NCBI GenBank assembly: GCA_035719045.1
Contig: DASTGO010000171.1
Span: forward strand, 1 to 24,409
Source of the DNA: DASTGO01 sp035719045
GTDB taxonomy: Bacteria > Actinomycetota > Actinomycetes > Actinomycetales > Kineosporiaceae
DNA: 24,409 nt
Reading direction: 5' to 3'
Shown here: piece after piece, positions 13,785 through 19,406 of the stretch
Layout of the letters: every line of letters begins with the position of its first letter
How positions within the stretch are numbered: position 1 is the stretch's first letter
The notes under the pieces: model-generated
Told to the model about the DNA's origin: nothing
The model's database searches: none
The model's input: only the letters and a program-made list of their open reading frames with translations
Made by a program: the position numbers and the translations under genes

Positions 13785-15410
13785 GTGACCGACGCCTCCG
13801 CCCCCGCCACGCCCTCCACCACAGGCCCCGCGCCGCAGTCCGGCTCCGCCGACGGCCGGGTCGCGATCCGCCGGGCACTGGTCTCGGTCTACGACAAGAC
13901 CGGCCTGGTCGACCTGGCCCGCGGTCTGCACGAGGCCGGGGTGGAGCTGGTCTCCACGGGTTCGACCGCCGGGCGGATCGCCGACGCGGGCCTGCCGGTG
14001 ACGCCGGTCGAGCAGCTCACCGGCTTCCCCGAATGCCTTGACGGGCGGGTCAAGACGCTGCACCCGAAGGTGCACGCCGGGATCCTCGCCGACCGCCGGC
14101 TGCCCGACCATGTCCGGCAGCTGACCGAGCTCGGGGTCGAGCCGTTCGACCTGGTCGTGGTGAACCTGTACCCGTTCCGGCAGACCGTCGCGTCGGGGGC
14201 CGGGCCGGACGAGTGCGTCGAGCAGATCGACATCGGCGGGCCGTCGATGGTCCGGGCCGCGGCGAAGAACCACCCCAGCGTCGCCGTCGTGGTCGACCCG
14301 GACCGCTACGGCGAGGTGCTCGCGGCGGTCGCGGCCGGCGGGTTCACCCTGGCCGAGCGCCGGCGACTGGCCGCCGACGCCTTCGTGCACACCGCTGGCT
14401 ACGACATCGCCGTGGCGTCGTGGATGGGCAGCGTGCTCGCCCCCACCGACGACGGCACCGGCTTCCCGGCCTGGACCGGCGCCTCCTGGGACCGGGCGGC
14501 GGTGCTGCGGTACGGGGAGAACCCGCACCAGCGGGCGGCGTTGTACCGGCACTGGCGCCAGGGACTGGCCCACGCCGAGCAGTTGCACGGCAAGGAGATG
14601 TCCTACAACAACTACGTCGACACCGACGCCGCCTGGCGGGCCGCGCACGACCACGGTGAGGCGGCGACCGTCGCGATCATCAAGCACGCCAACCCGTGCG
14701 GGATCGCCGTAGGCGCCGACGTGGCCGACGCCTACCGGAAGGCCTTCGCCTGCGACCCGGTGTCCGCCTACGGCGGGGTCGTCGCCGTCAACGGGGTGGT
14801 CACGGCGGCGCTGGCCGAGCAGATCGGCGACGTCTTCACCGAGGTGGTCGCCGCCCACGGTTTCGCGGACGACGCGCTGGAACTGCTCACCCGCAAGAAG
14901 AACGTCCGGCTGCTGCGGGTCCCCTCCGACGACCACCCCGGCGCGACCGAGATCCGGGTGATCAGCGGCGGCATCCTGGTGCAGGACAGGGACCGGGTCG
15001 ACGCCCGCGGCGACGACCCGGCCAACTGGACCCTGGCCACCGGCGCCCCCGCCGACGACGCCACCCTGGCCGACCTGGTCTTCGCCTGGCGGTCGATCCG
15101 CGCCGTGAAGTCCAACGCGATCCTGCTGGCCCGTGACGGCGCCAGCGTGGGCGTCGGGATGGGCCAGGTGAACCGGGTCGACTCCTGCAGGCTGGCGGTC
15201 TCCCGGGCCGGGGCCGAGCGGGCCGCCGGGGCGGTCGCGGCGTCCGACGCCTACTTCCCGTTCTCCGACGGCCTGCAGGTGCTGCTGGACGCCGGTGTCC
15301 GCGCCGTGGTGCAGCCGGGCGGCTCGATCCGTGACGAGGAGGTCGTCGAGGCGGCGGCCCGGGCCGGGGTGACCATGTACCTCACCGGTGCCCGGCACTT
15401 CGCCCACTGA
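13785..15410 (+). CDS. purH: Bifunctional AICAR formyltransferase / IMP cyclohydrolase
   Basis: Catalyses the last two steps of IMP synthesis: formylation of AICAR to FAICAR and ring closure. It has 541 residues from GTG 13785. A ~25-residue Ala/Thr/Pro-rich lead precedes the MGS-like cyclohydrolase domain (RALVSVYDKTGLVDLARGL, STGSTAGRIADAGLPVTPV, DGRVKTLHPKVHAGILADR with Lys90). The transformylase domain contains RYGENPHQRAALY, the catalytic KHANPCGIAVG (Lys300-His301) and CDPVSAYGGVVAVNG, and ends with QPGGSIRDEEV ... MYLTGARHFAH, the conserved C-terminus. It follows purN with its own leaderless-type promoter. A large antisense reading frame across this gene is a codon-bias shadow. Confidence 0.97.
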   Translation: MTDASAPATPSTTGPAPQSGSADGRVAIRRALVSVYDKTGLVDLARGLHEAGVELVSTGSTAGRIADAGLPVTPVEQLTGFPECLDGRVKTLHPKVHAGILADRRLPDHVRQLTELGVEPFDLVVVNLYPFRQTVASGAGPDECVEQIDIGGPSMVRAAAKNHPSVAVVVDPDRYGEVLAAVAAGGFTLAERRRLAADAFVHTAGYDIAVASWMGSVLAPTDDGTGFPAWTGASWDRAAVLRYGENPHQRAALYRHWRQGLAHAEQLHGKEMSYNNYVDTDAAWRAAHDHGEAATVAIIKHANPCGIAVGADVADAYRKAFACDPVSAYGGVVAVNGVVTAALAEQIGDVFTEVVAAHGFADDALELLTRKKNVRLLRVPSDDHPGATEIRVISGGILVQDRDRVDARGDDPANWTLATGAPADDATLADLVFAWRSIRAVKSNAILLARDGASVGVGMGQVNRVDSCRLAVSRAGAERAAGAVAASDAYFPFSDGLQVLLDAGVRAVVQPGGSIRDEEVVEAAARAGVTMYLTGARHFAH

Positions 15411-15420
15411 GTCCACCCAG

Positions 15421-15448
15421 GTCACCGTGGCGACTGTCACCGTGGCGA
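15421..15448 (+). repeat. Two-copy direct repeat after purH
   Basis: GTCACCGTGGCGA occurs at 15421-15433 and 15436-15448, a 15-bp period, in the 138-base spacer between purH and the DUF3017 gene. Confidence 0.75.
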
Positions 15449-15548
15449 TGCACGTCCGGCCACGGCGCGCAGGCAACCGGTCGGCCGCCGACTCCGGTCG
15501 GCCTGAGGTGGTCCGCGGGGACGGACCGGGAGTGACGGAGTCGCTGAC

Positions 15549-15824
15549 GTGATCCACTGGGAGGTGCCGCCGACGCGGCGCATCGCCTTCGTGGTGGTGC
15601 TGCTCGTCGTGGCGGCCTCGGTGCTGGCCACGACGTTCGTGGACTTCCGGCTCGGCGGCTACCTGCTGGCCGGTGCGCTCGGGCTGGCCGCGGCGATGCG
15701 CGCGGTGCTGCCGGCGAGGTTCTGCCTGGGCCTGCTGGTCCGCTCGCGGCAGTTCGACGTGCTGATCGCCGTGGCCCTGGCGGCCGCGATCGCCGTCGTG
15801 GTCAACCTCGTCCCGTCGCACTGA
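15549..15824 (+). CDS. DUF3017 small membrane protein
   Basis: A 91-residue protein with three hydrophobic helices (IAFVVVLLVVAASVLATTFV, YLLAGALGLAAAMRAVL, DVLIAVALAAAIAVVVNLV) separated by short loops. The pattern FRLGGYLLAGALGLAAAMRAVLPAR is typical of DUF3017, found downstream of purH/folD in many actinomycetes. Its function is unknown. The start is GTG 15549, with CGGAG at 15536-15540. No terminator is evident directly after it. Confidence 0.85.
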   Translation: MIHWEVPPTRRIAFVVVLLVVAASVLATTFVDFRLGGYLLAGALGLAAAMRAVLPARFCLGLLVRSRQFDVLIAVALAAAIAVVVNLVPSH

Positions 15825-16037
15825 CCCGCACCCCGTTCGGGTGGCAGCCTCAGCCGTCCGCCCCGACGTCGACATGGGTGCGAAGGCTGAGCGCGTGACT
15901 GTGCGCCAAGTGATCTTCCGCCCGTTCCCCGGCGACACGCCGCCACAACCCCCTCTCCATCGGAGGCGCGCCCTGGCGCTCCCTCAAGGTCGCCACCGCC
16001 GAAACCATCCTGACCAAGGGGGTTCACCCCGCGGGCA

Positions 16038-16080
16038 CGGTGGCACATCGTTCCCGGAAAACGGGCGCGATGTGCCACCG
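16038..16080. repeat. Perfect 13-bp inverted repeat with inner stem (43-nt hairpin)
   Basis: CGGTGGCACATCG (16038-16050) is exactly complementary to CGATGTGCCACCG (16068-16080). Inside, CCCG (16053-16056) pairs with CGGG (16062-16065) around a GAAAA loop, after a 2x2 internal loop. It is about 215 bases after the DUF3017 stop. It could be a terminator, a REP-like element or a structured RNA. Confidence 0.8.
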
Positions 16081-16137
16081 CGCCCAGCCGGAACGTGCTC
16101 GACCGTACTCACGGCACGCGCGATCCCGCCCCGTGTG

Positions 16138-16184
16138 GAGGATTCCGCCCGGGCACGCAACACCCCGCACGAGGATTCCGCCCG
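16138..16184 (+). repeat. Direct repeat, 33-bp period
   Basis: GAGGATTCCGCCCG occurs at 16138-16151 and 16171-16184; the following bases are also similar (CACGCAAC versus CGCGCAAC). It is in the gene-poor spacer, between the two hairpins. Confidence 0.75.
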
Positions 16185-16350
16185 ATCGCGCAACCACCCG
16201 GCCAACCAACGCCCGGCACCGGCACCCCCGTTACACCCCGTATCACCGCGGGGAGTCCGCTGTGGCCGACCACAACGAGATGCGCCGGCCGGGCACCTGT
16301 TCGCCACCCTCACGCTGCTCAGCCTGACCGGCCGGTGACGCGCTGACGGT

Positions 16351-16395
16351 CGGCAGGGGCGGGGCGGACCTCCGCGGTCTGTCCCGCCCCTGCCG
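16351..16395 (+). terminator. Very strong hairpin, 20-bp stem
   Basis: CGGCAGGGGCGGG (16351-16363) pairs perfectly with CCCGCCCCTGCCG (16383-16395), and seven more pairs (two G-T wobbles) close on a five-base loop TCCGC. No T-tract follows. No recognised gene ends just before it, so the RNA it would terminate is unidentified; it also insulates the zinc-ribbon gene at 16480. Confidence 0.8.
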
Positions 16396-16479
16396 GGTCG
16401 GCGCATCGCGAGTGCTCATGCAGCAGCCTCCGGCGACCTTCCGATCGAGACCCGTGACGAGACCGACAGGGGCCCTGCT

Positions 16480-16617
16480 GTGGAGTCCGTTCAGTACGAG
16501 ACGTGTCCAGGCTGCGGACTGCAGGTGCCGGTGGACGACAGGTTCGGCGGCAAGTGCGGCAACTGTCGTGCCGAGCTGTCACCTGGCGGTGATTGGACCT
16601 TCCCGAAGGAGGACTGA
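16480..16617 (+). CDS. Small zinc-ribbon protein (45 residues)
   Basis: The frame from GTG 16480 encodes 45 residues with two CxxC knuckles: CPGC (9-12) and CGNC (26-29), separated by LQVPVDDRFGGK, a classical zinc-ribbon layout, then an acidic tail ending FPKED. AGGGG at 16468-16472 is a suitable Shine-Dalgarno seven bases upstream. The role is unknown; such mini-ribbons may bind nucleic acid or a protein partner. Its last codons contain the AAGGAGG that serves the next gene. The downstream coding sequence is in the same frame, separated only by this TGA, so a single interrupted gene is an alternative reading. Confidence 0.6.
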   Translation: MESVQYETCPGCGLQVPVDDRFGGKCGNCRAELSPGGDWTFPKED

Positions 16618-16902
16618 CTGGCCGGCCTGGCGCGCCTTCACCCCGAACTGATCACCGGGCTGCTCCCGGACGTCCTGCCCTGGGCGAGGTTCCTTCCCGC
16701 CCCGGACCTGCAGGAGTTCGCCGGGGAGTTCGTCGCCGTCGCGGAGGCCGCCGGGTCGATCGGCAACCTGGCCCCGCTGGCCCAGCTGATCACCGAGGGG
16801 CGGCACACCGCGGAGGTCCACGCCGACCCGGATCTGCACCGGGCGCTGACCCGCACGGATCTGGTCGACCAGGGCCTGGTGCCCGTCCCTGAAGCGCAGT
16901 GA
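16618..16902 (+). CDS. Antitoxin-like protein, apparently starting at CTG
   Basis: A 94-residue reading with natural composition: AGLARLHPELITGLLPDVLP, ARFLPAPDLQEFAGEFV, then LAPLAQLITEGRHTAEVHAD and a tail ending PVPEAQ. I recall similar ~95-residue proteins in Streptomyces that precede a RelE/ParE-like toxin gene whose product starts like the next entry; family assignment is from memory. No ATG, GTG or TTG lies in frame near the 5' end; CTG 16618 is preceded by AAGGAGG (16606-16612) at a perfect five-base spacing, and the residues right after it match where the family begins. So either CTG is used or the start codon has mutated. The stop TGA (16900-16902) overlaps GTG 16899 of the toxin remnant. 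Confidence 0.5.
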   Translation: MAGLARLHPELITGLLPDVLPWARFLPAPDLQEFAGEFVAVAEAAGSIGNLAPLAQLITEGRHTAEVHADPDLHRALTRTDLVDQGLVPVPEAQ

Positions 16903-17090
16903 GTCCCCAGCGCGGTGACCGGGTCGCCCTGCCGGCGCGGCCCAAGAACTACGCGCTGCGGTTCGCCAGCTCTGAGTGCCACGTGTGCCGTTGGTGGTCA
17001 ATCCCGTTGAGCGCGACGTCCAACCATCGCCAACTGGGTGATCTTCCTCATGGTGACAATTCCGGCCGGGACAAGAGCGGCATAACCTGA
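16899..17090 (+). pseudogene. Truncated RelE/ParE-like toxin remnant
   Basis: The frame from GTG 16899 (GTGA overlap with the preceding stop) opens SPQRGDRVALPARPKNYALRFASSE, which resembles the first ~25 residues of a Streptomyces toxin family (RGDRV.PP....W.LRF..SEAAKGWE, recalled from memory). After about 16973 the resemblance stops and the rest (CHVCRWWSIPLSATSNHRQ...) is unrelated, ending at 17090. The usual ~120-residue toxin body is absent. A real short protein is possible but less likely. Confidence 0.45.
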
Positions 17091-17113
17091 CAAGATCTTG
17101 GTCGTTCGACCAA
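17083..17113. promoter_or_regulatory. Promoter with two overlapping palindromic operators for the SDR-TetR operon
   Basis: CAAGATCTTG (17091-17100) is a perfect palindrome and overlaps TTGGTCGTTCGACCAA (17098-17113), two perfect 7-bp arms around TT. A -10-like TAACCT sits at 17083-17088, so a repressor bound here would cover the transcription start. The Shine-Dalgarno TGGAGG (17117-17122) and ATG 17128 follow directly. TetR-family operators are typically such 14-20 bp palindromes, and a TetR gene is second in the operon, suggesting autoregulation. Confidence 0.65.
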
Positions 17114-17127
17114 CTTTGGAGGCTGTC

Positions 17128-17934
17128 ATGACACACGCGGGCGTGTCGCCGTCGAGGGCCGTCGTGATCACCGGGGCGAGTTCGGGGATCGGCGCCGCTC
17201 TTGCCCGGCGCCTGGCCGCTCGGGGTGAGGATCTGGTCCTCGTCGCGCGCCGCCGGGAGCGGCTGGACGAACTGGCCCGGGAGGTCGCCGAGCGGTATGC
17301 CCGGCAGGCCCTGGTCCTGCCCGCCGACCTTGCCGTTCCGGGCGCCGCACGCCAGGTCGCGGACGCCGTCGCGGCGGCGGGTATCGCGGTGACGGGCCTG
17401 GTCAACAGCGCCGGATTCGGGACCGCCGGGCCGTTCATGCGAGAGGATCCCGACCGGATCGCGGCGGAGATCGCGGTCAACGTGGTGGCGCTGACGGAAC
17501 TGACCCGGCTGCTCCTGCCCGAGATCGACAGGTCCGGCCGGGGCTTCCTGGTCAACGTGTCCAGCACGGCCGCGTACCAGCCACTGCCCGGGATGGCTGT
17601 CTACGCCGCGTCGAAGGCCTTCGTGACCGCGCTCACCGAGGCGGTCGCCGAGGAGTTGCGCCTGTCCGGCTCCCGGACCAAGGTGCTCGCCCTGGCTCCC
17701 GGCCCCACCGAGACCGAGTTCTTCGCCGTCGGGTCCGACCTGTTCCGGATCGGGCAGGTGCTGTCCGTCGACGAGGTGGTGGACACGGCGCTGGCGGCAC
17801 TCGCCCGGCACGACGTCCCGCCGTCGGTCATCGTGGGAGTGCGGAACAAGATCACCGCCTACCTCGCCAGGTCGGCGCCGCGTCGCCTGACGCTCAGCGT
17901 CGGTGCGCGCCTGACCAGGTTCGGTCGGGCATGA
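17128..17934 (+). CDS. Short-chain dehydrogenase/reductase (classical SDR)
   Basis: A 268-residue NAD(P)-dependent oxidoreductase with the full classical SDR set: cofactor loop TGASSGIG (15-22), basic VARRRERL (39-46) favouring NADP(H), AD near 66-67, NSAG (93-96), and the catalytic tetrad Asn118, Ser146 (LVNVSS), Tyr159 and Lys163 (YAASK). The PGPTETEFF motif follows. The C-terminal 40 residues (VRNKITAYLARSAPRRLTLSVGARLTRFGR) are basic and amphipathic and may touch the membrane or cover a hydrophobic substrate. The start is ATG 17128 with TGGAGG five bases before it. The stop overlaps the TetR start (ATGA), so the genes are co-translated. Substrate unknown; the SCP2-like neighbour hints at a lipid. 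Confidence 0.93.
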   Translation: MTHAGVSPSRAVVITGASSGIGAALARRLAARGEDLVLVARRRERLDELAREVAERYARQALVLPADLAVPGAARQVADAVAAAGIAVTGLVNSAGFGTAGPFMREDPDRIAAEIAVNVVALTELTRLLLPEIDRSGRGFLVNVSSTAAYQPLPGMAVYAASKAFVTALTEAVAEELRLSGSRTKVLALAPGPTETEFFAVGSDLFRIGQVLSVDEVVDTALAALARHDVPPSVIVGVRNKITAYLARSAPRRLTLSVGARLTRFGRA

Positions 17935-18647
17935 CCCGGCTACCGGTACCTGAGCGGCGACGCGCACTGATCGCCGCCGCGATCCGCGTCGTCGCCCGCG
18001 ACGGCGTGGCCGCCACGAGCACGAGGGCGATCGCCGCCGAGGCTGGCATGCCCCTGGGCGCGCTGCACTACGTCTTCGTCAGCCGCGACGACCTGCTCGC
18101 CGCGGTCATCGACACCGTGACCGCGGGGCAGCGTGTCGCCGCGGAATCCGTGCTGCCCCACCCCGACACGCAGCCACCCGCGTCCGGTGCCCTTCTGCAC
18201 ACGTTCGGCGCCCTTCTGCACACCGGCCTCGGGCGCTTCCTCGACCTGCTCGAGGCCGAGCCTGAGCGGGAGGTGGCCGTGCTGGAGCTCAACCTCTACA
18301 CGCTGCGGACCCCTGCGATGGCAGGCACGATGCGCGCGGAGTACGAGGAGACCTACCAGGCCCTGGTTCCCGTTCTGGCGCGGGCCGCCCGAGCATGCCG
18401 GTGCGCCAGCACGGTGCCGCTGCGGGACGTCGCCAGGCTTCTGGTCACCGCAGTGGACGGGCTGACCACGACCTGGCTCGCGGACCGCGACTGTGCCGCC
18501 ACCCGACGCGTGGCCGCTCTCGTCGCCGACGGTATCGCTGCCCTGTTCGCACCCCTCGCCCCCGACGCCGCAGCCGGGCAGGGGGACGAACCCGGTGCGC
18601 CCCACGACCACCCCGAAGGAGGGCTCCACCATGCTGACCACCCGTGA
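17931..18647 (+). CDS. TetR/AcrR-family transcriptional repressor
   Basis: Residues ~10-58 form the TetR helix-turn-helix: RRALIAAAIRVVARDGVAATSTRAIAAEAGMPLGALHYVFVSRDDLLAAVI, with recognition helix around GMPLGALHYVF. The ~180-residue C-terminal ligand domain is variable, with a seven-residue duplication (GALLHTF/GALLHTG) at about 87-100 caused by a DNA repeat. At 238 residues it is slightly long because its tail runs into the next gene. It starts at ATG 17931 within the SDR stop codon and ends 17 bases inside the SCP2-like gene. It probably represses its own operon through the palindromes at 17091-17113, the inducer being perhaps the substrate of the pathway (inference). Confidence 0.93.
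   Translation: MTRLPVPERRRALIAAAIRVVARDGVAATSTRAIAAEAGMPLGALHYVFVSRDDLLAAVIDTVTAGQRVAAESVLPHPDTQPPASGALLHTFGALLHTGLGRFLDLLEAEPEREVAVLELNLYTLRTPAMAGTMRAEYEETYQALVPVLARAARACRCASTVPLRDVARLLVTAVDGLTTTWLADRDCAATRRVAALVADGIAALFAPLAPDAAAGQGDEPGAPHDHPEGGLHHADHP
18189..18223 (+). repeat. 21-bp-period duplication inside the TetR gene
   Basis: GCCCTTCTGCACAC occurs at 18189-18202 and 18210-18223, giving the duplicated peptide GALLHT-GALLHT in frame in the ligand-binding domain. Confidence 0.8.
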
Positions 18648-19401
18648 TCCCGCCGTGCAGGCAAGGATCAACCTGCACGCCGTGCTGGGTAGCCTGCCGA
18701 CCCTGGTCCGGACGGTCCCCAGGGCCCGCGCGATCCTGCAGCGCGTCGAACGCCCCACCACCCTCCACGTCCTGGTGGCCGGCGGCCCACGGAAGACGTT
18801 CGCCGTCACGCCCACGGGTATCACCGCGGGGCGGACCGTCCCGGGCACTCGGGTCGCACTGCTCTGCGCCTCGCCCGGGCACTTCAACGCCGTGATCCAG
18901 GGTCGCTCGACGGCCCTGCCCGTAGCCGGTCCGGCCGGGGTCCGGTTCCTGCGAACCGTCTTCCAGCCGCTGGCCGAACTCCTCGGGGCCGTGCTGCTGC
19001 CGGAAGCCTGCTCTGACGACCTCCTGCCGGAGAGCGTGCGGGCACAGTTGCTGCTCGCTGTCGCGCTCGCCGCCACCGAGCAGGTGGCCAACCACGACCG
19101 CAGCGGGCGCTACACCTGCGGCCTGCTGTCCGACGGCTGCCTGGCTGTCGAGGTGGGCCCGGACACCGTCCACCACGTCGCCGTCCGGGAGCACCGCCTC
19201 CACGTCGTCCAGCCCAGTGCCACCCCGCCGCGAGCCGCCCTGCGCTTCGCGGACCTGGACGTTGCCGGCGCCGTGCTCAGCGGCCGGGTGAGCGCGATGG
19301 CCTGCCTCGGCGACGGCCGGGTGGCCCTGCGCGGCTTCATCCCCCTGATCGACGGGTTCAGCCGGATCCTCGACCGCGTCGGCTTCTACCTCAGGAAGTG
19401 A
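18631..19401 (+). CDS. SCP2-like lipid-binding protein, possibly with two half-domains
   Basis: A 256-residue protein of uncertain family. The C-terminal part (about 205-254: ADLDVAGAVLSGRVSAMACL then GDGRVALRGFIPLIDGFSRI) has the pattern of the end of a sterol carrier protein 2 domain (low-affinity lipid pocket: inhabited-gene count, GRV..M, small hydrophobic strand, amphipathic helix). Residues 44-120 (TLHVLVAGGPRKTFAVTPTG ... SPGHFNAVIQGRSTALPVAG ... FLRTVFQPLAELLG) show a similar order, so the protein may be a degenerate tandem. A soluble carrier of a hydrophobic intermediate is the inferred role. The start is ATG 18631 with AAGGAGGG (18616-18623) seven bases upstream; upstream in-frame sequence is TetR shadow. 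It overlaps the TetR end, and its stop is five bases before the aminotransferase ATG. No signal peptide is seen. Confidence 0.6.
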   Translation: MLTTRDPAVQARINLHAVLGSLPTLVRTVPRARAILQRVERPTTLHVLVAGGPRKTFAVTPTGITAGRTVPGTRVALLCASPGHFNAVIQGRSTALPVAGPAGVRFLRTVFQPLAELLGAVLLPEACSDDLLPESVRAQLLLAVALAATEQVANHDRSGRYTCGLLSDGCLAVEVGPDTVHHVAVREHRLHVVQPSATPPRAALRFADLDVAGAVLSGRVSAMACLGDGRVALRGFIPLIDGFSRILDRVGFYLRK

Positions 19402-19406
19402 CTCCC

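Larger units (their letters stand above)
15825..16479. other. Gene-poor spacer of about 650 bases with hairpins and a direct repeat
   Basis: No convincing protein is encoded on either strand here; the open frames are arginine- and proline-rich shadows without family resemblance. The region holds a long perfect hairpin (16038-16080), a 33-bp-period direct repeat (16138-16184) and a strong terminator (16351-16395). A 21-codon frame starting GTG 16262 with GGGGAG at 16250-16255 and a TATCAC box at 16241-16246 ends at 16327, just before the terminator; whether it is translated is unknown. Confidence 0.6.

Noticed and set aside
13509..15938. 809-codon minus-strand frame over purH and purN
   Set aside because: Shadow of purH; no domain is recognisable and the sense frame carries all catalytic motifs.
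15841..16338. 165-codon plus-strand frame in the gene-poor spacer
   Set aside because: Arg/Pro/His-rich with no motif, no ribosome-binding site, and it runs through the 16038-16080 hairpin.
15825..16479. tRNA gene or phage attachment site
   Set aside because: No cloverleaf with TTCNANNC arm and no integrase nearby; the inverted repeats form simple hairpins.
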